Assembly (NCBI GenBank): GCA_020186115.1
Contig: WSYJ01000186.1
Span: forward strand, 310,001-374,000
Length of the DNA stretch: 64,000 nucleotides
Direction: 5' to 3'
DNA from: Histomonas meleagridis
Lineage: Eukaryota; Parabasalia; Tritrichomonadida; Dientamoebidae
Of the stretch, positions 28,582 through 36,704 are shown piece by piece. The notes under the pieces were generated by a model. The model was given only the letters and a program-made list of their open reading frames with translations. It ran no database searches and was not told where the DNA came from. The translations under genes were made by a program, and so were the position numbers. The stretch's first letter is position 1. Each line of letters opens with the position of its first letter.

Positions 28582-28901
28582 TTTGATTGGAAATCATTTC
28601 ATGTCACATGTCGGAAGAAGATTTTAAATGATTTTCATATCATAAGAGTAGTTATTACTTGATTCCATCATAAATATTGATTTACTAACTCAATAAATGT
28701 GAAAGTATATATTTTGTTTGATTTTTTTGATTAAATTAATTTGAATATATTCTGTTTATTTATTAAGAGTATAAAAAATCAAAGCAAATTAAAAATACAG
28801 AAAAAACTTTGTGAATAAATAATCATGATATTGGTGAGAAGAGAGATTTAATTGGTTCAAAGATTTCGAACGAAATAGTAAACGGCCAGAATTGAATTTA
28901 A
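28582..28901. other. Divergent promoter gap between the WD40 giant and POC1
   Basis: 320 bp, AT-rich. It must hold both promoters; I see no clear TCAYW directly before either ATG. No RNA gene was seen. Confidence 0.4.
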
Positions 28902-29960
28902 ATGAAACGTTTATTAATGTGGAAGCAAAACTTCCAAATCAAAAGACACACATCCTCAATAAATTCAATTGACGTAAGTCCAGATTTAACTCTTTTAGCA
29001 ACAGGTTCATCAGATAGAAGTGTTGGATTAACAAATCTCCAAACAAAAAAAACACAATATCTTAGAGGTCATCAAGATAATATAAAGTGTGTCTCGTTTT
29101 CACCAAATGCAATGCAGCTTGCAAGTAGTTCCAATGATGGAACAACAATTTTATGGAATTCCAAAACAACAGAAAATGTTGGTATCTTAAAAGGACATCA
29201 ACTTACAGTTCGTTCTATTTGCTGGTCACCAAATGGACGTTCTATTGTGACAGGTTCTAATGACAAAACAGCTGTTGTATGGTCTCTCAATCATTTTACT
29301 AAACGCCAAGTTTTAACAGGGCTTAAAGGATGGGTTCGAGATGTAAAATGGCATCAAAACACAATTGCAGTTGCTGGAAATGATAATAGAATTCTTTTAT
29401 TTGATACTCGAGTACCAAAACATTTCCAATCGATTCCAACCGGCACAACCGCTGACATAACCTCCATTTCATTTCACAATTCATCTCAATGCATTGCAGG
29501 AGGATCATTTGATCAAATGATACGTATATGGGATTTACGTACTTCCACATTGCTTCAACGTCATGCTGCGCATACAGCACCAATCACAAAAGTTGCTTTT
29601 AATCCATTTAATGATACACTATTGAGTGTTGGAAATGATTGCTTTGCAAGACTTTGGGATCTTAAAGCTGCGAGTATAATGGCAACTTTTTCACATCATG
29701 ATGCACCAATCCTTAGTTGCTGTTGGTATCCTTCCGGTAAAGGATTTGTTACCACAGGGGAAGACAGAAAGATTTGCTCATTCAGAAGCGAAGACGATCC
29801 AATTGATCCAATGTCACTCGAATTTGATGGAGGAGACATCGTTCAGGCAATTGATCGAATGCGCCGACAACTCGTTGCACTTGCATCAACAATGAAGTCA
29901 TTAGATAAAAGGCTTTTGCTTCAGGAGGAAAAACTACAATGGCTCTCTGACATCGAATGA
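28902..29960 (+). CDS. POC1: POC1 centriole/basal-body WD40 protein
   Basis: 352 aa. Seven WD40 blades run from about residue 15 to 300, each with the GH...W(D/N) pattern: LRGHQDNIKCVSFSPNAMQLASSSNDGTTILW, LKGHQLTVRSICWSPNGRSIVTGSNDKTAVVW and ITSISFHNSSQCIAGGSFDQMIRIWD. After the propeller, residues about 310-352 form a helix ending SLDKRLLLQEEKLQWLSDIE, equivalent to the POC1 C-terminal coiled coil (LEQRLTLTEDKLKQ) that distinguishes POC1 from other WD40 proteins. POC1 stabilises triplet microtubules of basal bodies. An alternative start is the ATG at 28917. Confidence 0.88.
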   Translation: MKRLLMWKQNFQIKRHTSSINSIDVSPDLTLLATGSSDRSVGLTNLQTKKTQYLRGHQDNIKCVSFSPNAMQLASSSNDGTTILWNSKTTENVGILKGHQLTVRSICWSPNGRSIVTGSNDKTAVVWSLNHFTKRQVLTGLKGWVRDVKWHQNTIAVAGNDNRILLFDTRVPKHFQSIPTGTTADITSISFHNSSQCIAGGSFDQMIRIWDLRTSTLLQRHAAHTAPITKVAFNPFNDTLLSVGNDCFARLWDLKAASIMATFSHHDAPILSCCWYPSGKGFVTTGEDRKICSFRSEDDPIDPMSLEFDGGDIVQAIDRMRRQLVALASTMKSLDKRLLLQEEKLQWLSDIE

Positions 29961-30298
29961 TTATATTTGTTGAAATTGTGTATGTTTAAAAATGCTTTTA
30001 ATTATACGTGTTTTGGAATTGATTTTTAAAATGCATAAAATTTATGTAAAGTTATTTTTGGTTTATTTGACAACAAATTACCTTCATGTTGATCAAACTA
30101 AAAATGTGAATTTGCATTCAAATTTTTCATCTTTTTGAATAAATTACATATTTTTGGCAAAATTATCCATTGACAAAAACAAAATACGACAACCGTCAAT
30201 ATAAATGTTTTAACGTTAGAAGCAATGCTTTTGCTTTTTGCATTTTTCTTTCATCTTTCTCTTCAAAAATTCATTAAAGAAAATGGAACCTTAATTGT

Positions 30299-30314
30299 TA
30301 ATTGTTAACAATTA
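30299..30314. repeat. 16-bp perfect palindrome at the N-terminal frame break
   Basis: TAATTGTT followed by AACAATTA, preceded by a further direct copy of AATTGTTA. It lies exactly where the reading frame of the BspA-like pseudogene changes. Confidence 0.8.
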
Positions 30315-31629
30315 CTAACGACCTTGAGAAAGGTACTTATAAGAATTTTAAAAGTGATACCATCACACTTCATTTTGCAGAAGATGTTGATATTGTCCCA
30401 TACAAATCATTCCATTATTGGAAAAAATTAAACACAGTTGTATGCGGGCCAAAAGTTACAATAATTGGTGATTCCTCCTTTTCACTAGCCAGTTTGGTAA
30501 TAGCTGATCTCCAATCAGTCATATCTATTGGCTCCAATGCATTTCACCTATGTTTTTATCTCAAAAAAGTTATATTCGGTCAAAGCTTCCAAATCATTGG
30601 TTCAAATGCTTTTTCAAATTGCGATACTTTGACGGAGATCATATTTCCGAACAGTCTAAGGACAATAGGTGCTTCTGCGTTTGAGCTTTCTCTTCTCAAT
30701 TGCACAATCAATATTCCCGAAAACGTTGAAACCATTGAATCACATTTATTTTCGTTCACAGATATTCAAGAAATCCGACTTCCAAATGCATTAAAATCGA
30801 TAGGCTCATCAGCTTTTGAAAAATGTAGGAAATTAACGAAAATTATATTTAAAAATCAATTAAAAACAATTAGTGAGTCAGCATTTGAATATTGCAAAAT
30901 GTTAGAAAGCATAACACTTCCAGACTCGGTCACGACAATTGGAAATGCTACATTTTGTAAATCAAGTTTAAAATGTATAAAATTATCTAATTCACTTACA
31001 TCTATCAGTCATTGTTTATTTGATAATTGTAACATTATTAACATTAACATTCCTGATTCAGTTAAAATGATCAATGAATATGGATTTTCTCAATGTATAA
31101 ACTTAGAAACAGTTCGACTTGGAAATGGCTTAAAGACAATTAATAAATTCGCATTTACTTCATGCGTAAAATTAGAAACGGTACAATTTGGAGAATGTTT
31201 AGAAACAATTTGTGAATCTGCATTTTATTATTGTAAAAGCTTAAGTAAAGTTATAATGAATGATAATGTTAAAACAATTGGTGATTATTCATTTTATTAC
31301 ACTTCTAATTTGAAAGAAGTTAAATTTGGTAAAAATGTCCAAATCATTGGTAACATCTCATTTTTCTTTTCATCCAAACTAGAAAAAATTACTTTTAACG
31401 AAAATTTGCAAACAATTTGTAGCCAAGCATTTTGTAGTTGTGAAAGCTTAAAGTTATTAACATTTGGACCTAATTTACGGTATATTGGCCAACAAGCGTT
31501 TTATAAATGTCTAAACTTAACTTATGTATCGATATCGAAATCATTAACAACAATTGAAGAAAATGCATTTGAGTTATGTAATAACATATTGTCTATTAAA
31601 GTAAATAAAGAAAATCCAATTTATTCCAA

Positions 31630-31645
31630 TTTAAATATTTAAATA
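31630..31645. repeat. Tandem 8-bp duplication causing a frameshift
   Basis: TTTAAATA occurs twice back to back (31630-31637 and 31638-31645). A single copy would keep the upstream frame (..NPIYSNL) in register with the downstream repeats (NNDDILWNKDNS..), so the duplication is the lesion. Confidence 0.85.
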
Positions 31646-31998
31646 ACGATGATATCCTTTGGAATAAAGATAACTCAGTGATAATTCGTTATCCGCCTTC
31701 GATTAGTAATAATACATTTGTAGTTCCAACTTTCGTGAATAAAATCGAGAAAAACGCATTCGCTTACGCATATAATTTGGTTAATGTAATTATCAGAGAA
31801 AATGTTCGTTACATCGGAAGTTCTGCATTTGATAATTGCGTCAATTTAAGATGCGTGCATTACTATGGTACTAATTCACCCGGAAATAATTATGTGTTTG
31901 GTAATACGAAAGTTAAGGAAGTGATGGTGAAACATAACTATAAAGATGTGCAGTTTTGTAATGTACCAGTTGTTAAGGGTAAAATTGACGGAGAATGA

Positions 31999-32554
31999 AT
32001 TTTAAAAGTAAAACTTTCACTTTTGTAAATATTTTGATTTTGTTAATTTTTACATTTTCGATTTAGTGTTAATTTAAGAGAATGCAATTATTATTTTGGT
32101 TTGAAGCGATTTAACTTTTTTTAATTTAACTATTTCATTTATATTTACATCTAAAACTCCATATTTCAAATAGATGTTTGGATATGGAAAGTATTCCAAG
32201 TTATAGTCCAACATGTTAGTTACTCAAAACTAAAAATTAATTCTTGAATTACGCGATTATTTAGCAAATAGCTTAAAAAAGATTATAATCTCACTCATAT
32301 TCTTCATCTAACTAATTAATGAAACTTAGTCACCTTACAAAAAATAAAAATTAATCTGTAACCATATTGCATTACATATAACATCGTTTTTATTGTTCTT
32401 ATATATTCTGAAAGTACTTTTTTCATCATATTATAGTTTCGGTATTAAACATAAGTAAAAAAATGTTATACACCAAAACCGAACTATTTTTACTCAATTG
32501 TCATACTGATTTCATATATAAAAAACATAATATCTATTTACTTACAAACAATTT
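31999..32554. other. Intergenic, AT-rich, convergent gap
   Basis: This lies between the 3' end of the BspA-like pseudogene and the 3' end of the Pmp-like gene. No ORF, repeat or RNA-like structure was seen. Confidence 0.4.
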
Positions 32555-34045
32555 TTATAAAATCTTCAAACAGTATTCGAACTTTTTCCTAAACAAAATG
32601 TATCCAAGCAGCATAACAATCACAAGCAACAATACTAAAGACAAAACGACGTTATTACTTTCATTCAAGTTATCCGAGTTGTTCGTTTTCAAATGCTTCA
32701 AAATTTTGTGACCCTTAATATCGAAGAAGTTGATTCCATAAAAATTCGAGTAAGACACAGTTACCTTTGATGTTTCATCGGCCTTTATATATATGTTACT
32801 ATTATTTTTAAACACGCAATGAAACATATCCACAAATGCGTTATTACTTAAGTTAACATCAACATTCTTATTACCCGAAAATTTTGTTTCTTCGATCTTC
32901 AATGACGAATTAATATTTTCTAATATTGCGCCATTCATTACATCATTTGCATTAAAAATCGAATTTTGAATGTGAACATTACTATTAAAATCAAATGACA
33001 TAATAAAATCATTCATTTTATTTCTAATGAATTTTACTTTCCGAATATCAATTAATGATTTAGTACCCTTTAAGTCAACAAGTGAATTTCCAATATTTCC
33101 TTTAAAAGTAGAAGTCGTGGAAACATAGAAATTACCGCCGGGTAAATAGAAAAGTGGCATTTTGCCACTGAAGTTGTTAATAATTTCGGTTTTGTTGATG
33201 GTAACAATGGAACCAATTGAAGTCGCTAAGAAAACGCCATTGTTATTCAGAACACTTGTGTTAGTGAAATTAAACTCACATGTGCCATCACACAACATAA
33301 TCTCAGGATGATTATTATTCTCAAATGTACAATTCCAAAAACCAAAACATGATCGAAACTCAAATCGATGTAATGGGGAAAAAGGAGATACGTTGTTACG
33401 AATGGTCGTGTTAGTATATTCACAAACAGAATTAATGGCAAAAAGTAGAGATTGTCGAGTATTATGAAGTACATGATTTCGTTCAATAATTGTCATGTTA
33501 AGATATAAATGTGTGGAAAACATAGAAATGAGTGATGTGTTAGTGACACTGTTTTCGGAAATATAACAATTATCAAGTTTGCATTTCCCAACACCAAAGC
33601 ATAAAAGACCAATACCATTTTTTACGTGATTATGTGTAAATGTTGTATCAGAAAATACACCTTTTTCAACTGTTCGAAAACATGCAATGGTTGTATGAAA
33701 ACATGTAAAATGAAAATTATGGATACGAGAATTTGTTGCACCTTGTACAATAATAAAGGAAAGACTATTGGATTGATATTCTGAACCATTAATTGTTAAA
33801 TTATCGCTTAGAAATGTAACACCTTTTGAAAGTCCATAATTAAACAAATCGCCAAGCATGTTTAATTCATTTGCTCCTCCAATATAATCACCTTTAATAA
33901 ATACTATATCATCATTTTTAATATTTTCTTTAGCACGTGAAAATGAGCATGGCTGTAATATATGACAAAAGTCGCTTTCATCACCATTAACTTCTGTGTA
34001 TATTTCTGTTGCGAATACTAAGAAAGGAAAAAAACAGATAATCAT
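32555..34045 (-). CDS. Pmp-like parallel beta-helix type I membrane protein
   Basis: 496 aa. Signal peptide MIICFFPFLVFA (1-12). The ectodomain begins IYTEVNGDESDFCHILQPCSFSRA, a start common to beta-helix proteins in which the first cysteines precede the solenoid. It then has many rungs of the type x-I-x-N-x-x-F-x-x-N (NCYISENSV, TTIRNNVS, NCTFENNN, NSIFNANDV, ETKFSGNK). Residues about 464-484 are a transmembrane helix (VVLSLVLLLVIVMLLGYILF), then a short tail RKKFEYCLKIL. Trichomonads encode a large family of such chlamydial-Pmp-like surface proteins. Many sequons suggest glycosylation. It is divergent from MDH. Confidence 0.75.
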   Translation of the reverse strand: MIICFFPFLVFATEIYTEVNGDESDFCHILQPCSFSRAKENIKNDDIVFIKGDYIGGANELNMLGDLFNYGLSKGVTFLSDNLTINGSEYQSNSLSFIIVQGATNSRIHNFHFTCFHTTIACFRTVEKGVFSDTTFTHNHVKNGIGLLCFGVGKCKLDNCYISENSVTNTSLISMFSTHLYLNMTIIERNHVLHNTRQSLLFAINSVCEYTNTTIRNNVSPFSPLHRFEFRSCFGFWNCTFENNNHPEIMLCDGTCEFNFTNTSVLNNNGVFLATSIGSIVTINKTEIINNFSGKMPLFYLPGGNFYVSTTSTFKGNIGNSLVDLKGTKSLIDIRKVKFIRNKMNDFIMSFDFNSNVHIQNSIFNANDVMNGAILENINSSLKIEETKFSGNKNVDVNLSNNAFVDMFHCVFKNNSNIYIKADETSKVTVSYSNFYGINFFDIKGHKILKHLKTNNSDNLNESNNVVLSLVLLLVIVMLLGYILFRKKFEYCLKIL

Positions 34046-34054
34046 AGAAAATTT

Positions 34055-34080
34055 AACGTTCGCCGATAATAAAGAACGTT
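34055..34080. promoter_or_regulatory. Two AACGTT palindromes in the Pmp-like/MDH divergent promoter
   Basis: AACGTT occurs at 34055-34060 and 34075-34080 in a 142-bp divergent gap. The same hexamer or AAACGT recurs close to other starts here (30212, 41787, 43292, 63463), hinting at a Myb-type site. Function is inference. Confidence 0.4.
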
Positions 34081-34177
34081 ATTTGTGATCATCACGTTGT
34101 AAAATATTGGTCACCCAATTAATTAATTGAATTTTCAAAGGAGAACCGTCGTATACATTGATAAGAGAATGGTCATT

Positions 34178-34183
34178 TCACTT
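34178..34183 (+). promoter_or_regulatory. Initiator TCACTT of the MDH gene
   Basis: TCACTT ends 4 nt before the ATG at 34188 and fixes that ATG as the start rather than upstream in-frame codons. A second TCATT lies at 34173. Confidence 0.7.
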
Positions 34184-34187
34184 TGAC

Positions 34188-35192
34188 ATGTGTGACGAAC
34201 CAGTCCGTGTTGTTCTTACCGGTGCTGCAGGCCAAATCGGCTATGTTCTTGCTTTCCGCATTGCAGCTGGTGATCTTTTAGGTAACAAGAAGGTTATCCT
34301 TCATCTTCTTGAAATCCCACAAGCACTTCAAAAGCTTGATGGCGTAGAAATGGAACTTACAGATTGCGCATTTCCAAACCTTGTTGGTGTTGTCAAGACA
34401 GCAGACCCAGCAGTTGCCTTCAAGGATGTTGATGTAGCATTCCTCGTTGGCGCATTCCCACGTAAGGATGGAATGGATCGTGCTGATCTCCTTAAGATCA
34501 ACGGTGGCATCTTCAAGACACAAGGTGAAGCCCTTTCCAACTATGCTAAGAAGACAGTTAAGGTTATTGTTGTTGGTAACCCAGCTAACACAAACTGCCT
34601 CATCTGCCAACACTACGCCAAGAACCTTGGCCCAGAAAACTTCTGCGCCATGACCCGCCTTGATCATAACCGTATGAAGGGTGAACTTGCTGAGAAATTC
34701 GGAATTTCATATGGTGATGTTCACAAAGTTGCTGTTTGGGGTAACCACTCTAACACACAAGTTCCAGATGTTTCACATTGCGAAGTTGAATTACCAGATG
34801 GCGTTAAGAAGGCAACATCCCTCCTTGAAAAGGAATACTACGAAGGCGAATTCGTTCAAAAGATTGCTACACGTGGTGGTGCAGTTATCAAGGCTCGTGG
34901 TTCATCATCAGCTGCATCAGCTGCCAACGCTGCTATCGATTGCATGAGAGATTGGATCCACGGAACTAAGTATGGTGATTGGGTATCAATGGCCATCCCA
35001 GTTCCAGACAACGAACCATACGGCATCAAGAAGGGAATCGTTTACTCATTCCCATGCACAGTCGACAAACAAGGCCACTATCATGTTGTTGAAGGTCTTG
35101 AAATCAACAATTTCGTAAAAGAAAAGATGCTCGCTTCCGAAAAGGAACTCATCGATGAAAAGAACACAGCTTGGAAAGAGCTTGGAATCTAA
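34188..35192 (+). CDS. MDH: Cytosolic malate dehydrogenase
   Basis: 334 aa from the ATG after the initiator. The NAD-binding loop TGAAGQIGY is at 11-19. The substrate loop [11 protein letters not shown] (88-98) has Arg92, the position where trichomonad lactate dehydrogenases derived from MDH carry Leu (L91R in T. vaginalis numbering), so oxaloacetate/malate specificity is expected. The catalytic pair is Asp159 (RLDHNR) and His187 (WGNHS). It converts oxaloacetate and malate with NAD(H) in the cytosol. Codon use favours C-ending codons and AAG far more than its neighbours, a sign of high expression. The stop is followed by AATAAA at about 35197. Confidence 0.93.
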   Translation: MCDEPVRVVLTGAAGQIGYVLAFRIAAGDLLGNKKVILHLLEIPQALQKLDGVEMELTDCAFPNLVGVVKTADPAVAFKDVDVAFLVGAFPRKDGMDRADLLKINGGIFKTQGEALSNYAKKTVKVIVVGNPANTNCLICQHYAKNLGPENFCAMTRLDHNRMKGELAEKFGISYGDVHKVAVWGNHSNTQVPDVSHCEVELPDGVKKATSLLEKEYYEGEFVQKIATRGGAVIKARGSSSAASAANAAIDCMRDWIHGTKYGDWVSMAIPVPDNEPYGIKKGIVYSFPCTVDKQGHYHVVEGLEINNFVKEKMLASEKELIDEKNTAWKELGI

Positions 35193-35520
35193 ATTCAATA
35201 AAATTTGGATTCAGTAATATCTTTTTTGAATTTCTTTTTTTTAATTATTCTCAGATACCGAAATCAACAATTGCCAAAGAATTGAAGTTGAATTGCGAAT
35301 GACAAGTGTTTGTTCGCCAATTTACACCAAATCACCATCAAATTTGGTTGTATTGCTCAAATTCATCAGCAGATAAGTGCATTAATTAATTCGATAAAAT
35401 GGGAATCTTTCAATTAATCTGATGTGATATAACATGGCAAATTAATCCGCAAATACAGTGTTTCTACATGGAGTTCTGAATAAATTTAAAGTCAAAAAAT
35501 ATTTTTCGAAAAATTGCTTT
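35193..35520. other. Convergent 3' gap between MDH and eL21
   Basis: This holds the 3' ends of two apparently highly expressed genes. Other than an AATAAA-like sequence soon after the MDH stop I see nothing in it. Confidence 0.4.
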
Positions 35521-36006
35521 TTACCATGTTTCGCGGAATGGTGTGAAGCAAACTGCTTTGATGACTTCTGGCTTGACAACATGTGCTTCCTTTGGTTGTG
35601 CTGGAAGACGCTTAAGGGCAGACTTGTCAAGTTTGATTCCCTTTTCTTTGGCTTCCTTCTTAAGTTTTTGTGTTTGAGCAACACGGTTCTTGAAGTCGTC
35701 TCTGCATTTTGAGTGTTGAATATGCTCTGTACGAACGTAGATACGTTTTGGTGCAATGTGGTTATTAACACGACGATAAATTAAAAGACCAACTGCGTGT
35801 GGTGAAACATTCCAAACAGTACCTGTGCGGCCGTTATAAAGACGGTGTGGCATACCTTTCATAACAGCAGAGTTGACATGAACATCAACAATATCTCCGA
35901 TTCTGAAAGTACGAAGTTGTTGTGATGGAGCTGGCATTCCATGTTTCCTGAACTTACGAGCAAAAAGATAGCGTGTTCCCCAGCGAAGACCTGCAGTGTG
36001 ACCCAT
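35521..36006 (-). CDS. RPL21: 60S ribosomal protein eL21
   Basis: 161 aa, the normal eL21 length. It carries the family hallmarks in order: GLRWGTRYLFARKFRKHGMP, IGDIVDVHVNSAVMKGMPH, YNGRTGTVWNVSPHAVG, IYVRTEHIQHSKCRDDF and QPKEAHVVKPE. It is a structural protein of the large subunit. Codon use is biased as in MDH. The promoter has the trichomonad M3 and M5 elements rather than an obvious TCAYW initiator, a combination described for T. vaginalis housekeeping genes. Confidence 0.95.
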   Translation of the reverse strand: MGHTAGLRWGTRYLFARKFRKHGMPAPSQQLRTFRIGDIVDVHVNSAVMKGMPHRLYNGRTGTVWNVSPHAVGLLIYRRVNNHIAPKRIYVRTEHIQHSKCRDDFKNRVAQTQKLKKEAKEKGIKLDKSALKRLPAQPKEAHVVKPEVIKAVCFTPFRETW

Positions 36007-36012
36007 TTTTCA

Positions 36013-36029
36013 AAAGGACGACCAAAAGG
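36013..36029 (-). promoter_or_regulatory. M5-type CCTTT elements of eL21
   Basis: On the minus strand CCTTT occurs twice (36025-36029 and 36013-36017), 7-19 nt before the ATG. M5 (CCTTT) replaces the initiator in some T. vaginalis genes, with transcription starting at its second C. Confidence 0.6.
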
Positions 36030-36032
36030 AAA

Positions 36033-36040
36033 TAACCGTT
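36033..36040 (-). promoter_or_regulatory. M3 core-promoter element AACGGTTA upstream of eL21
   Basis: Read on the minus strand, AACGGTTA matches the T. vaginalis M3 consensus (A/G/T)(A/G)C(G/C)G(T/C)T(T/A/G), a Myb-type site. It lies 27 nt upstream of the ATG and just before the CCTTT elements. Confidence 0.65.
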
Positions 36041-36198
36041 TTTATGGCGGTTTCTGGCGGTTATAGAATGTTAACGGTCGAATTTTTGTGGGTCATTGAA
36101 ATATGTTGTAAAGCTTTCAAGTTTGAGACCACTTTTTTTGTGTTAAAACGTGTTATGTGACCAAATATCTTCTGTAAGCTGGAACAACTAGAATACAC

Positions 36199-36606
36199 AT
36201 GAACCAACCAAATCTTAACAGATCGTCAAATGAACTAAGGTCACGCCATAGTTCGATTTATGATGACACGGCAACAAGCGATTTTTACTCTGTTCATGAT
36301 CAATTTAAGAAACGATTAGCTATTGTCACGCTTTCAGTTATATTTGCAATCTTTGGAATGGTGCAGTCTACAAGGCTATACTTATTAATGGTTGCCAAGT
36401 GGATTATTCTCCTTGGAGTTATATATCTTCTGAATTTTATCTTCTATAAAAAAGGAGGTCGAGCAATGACCGAAACATTCATAATATCCTGTGTAATTGC
36501 TGCTATTATATATTTTATTCTCCAATCTCCATTTCCATTTTTTGTAATATCTTTCTTTGTCAGCGTGTTCTTAGCAATTTTATACAGAGCCATACCATTA
36601 CATTAA
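36199..36606 (+). CDS. Small multispan membrane protein, unknown
   Basis: 135 aa. The N-terminal 36 residues are polar with Ser/Arg (SSNELRSRHSSIYDDTATSD), likely cytoplasmic and phosphorylatable. Four hydrophobic segments follow: about 41-58 (LAIVTLSVIFAIFGMV), 64-83, 93-110 (FIISCVIAAIIYFIL) and 114-131. No motif identifies it. The layout is seen in small ER/Golgi membrane proteins. A GGCGGTTA M3-like site at 36056-36063 is in the right orientation but 136 nt upstream of the ATG. Confidence 0.6.
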   Translation: MNQPNLNRSSNELRSRHSSIYDDTATSDFYSVHDQFKKRLAIVTLSVIFAIFGMVQSTRLYLLMVAKWIILLGVIYLLNFIFYKKGGRAMTETFIISCVIAAIIYFILQSPFPFFVISFFVSVFLAILYRAIPLH

Positions 36607-36704
36607 CTTTCAATAAACCGAAATTGTATTTGAACACATCTAATTAATAATCTGTTTGATGAGAGAATTAAAAAAAATTCATTTTCCCCACGAAAAATAT
36701 TTAC

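Larger units (their letters stand above)
30225..31998 (+). pseudogene. BspA-like leucine-rich-repeat surface protein, frame broken twice
   Basis: The ATG at 30225 opens a signal peptide (MLLLFAFFFHLSLQ) and GTLIVN, then hits a stop. The LRR region continues from 30302 in another frame to 31642, and the last repeats follow in a third frame from about 31646 to 31998. The LRRs are the trichomonad BspA/LRR_5 type, about 23 residues with the pattern LxxIxLPxSVTxIGxxAFxxCxx (for example ITLPDSVTTIGNATF). The second break is caused by a perfect tandem 8-bp duplication, TTTAAATA twice at 31630-31645. The first coincides with a 16-bp perfect palindrome at 30299-30314. No transmembrane segment remains at the C-terminus. 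Confidence 0.85.

Noticed and set aside
30299-30330. Spliceosomal intron at the first BspA frame break (ACTAAC present)
   Set aside because: No GTAYGT donor and the sequence after ACTAAC lacks the usual short CACAG acceptor; a frame lesion is simpler.
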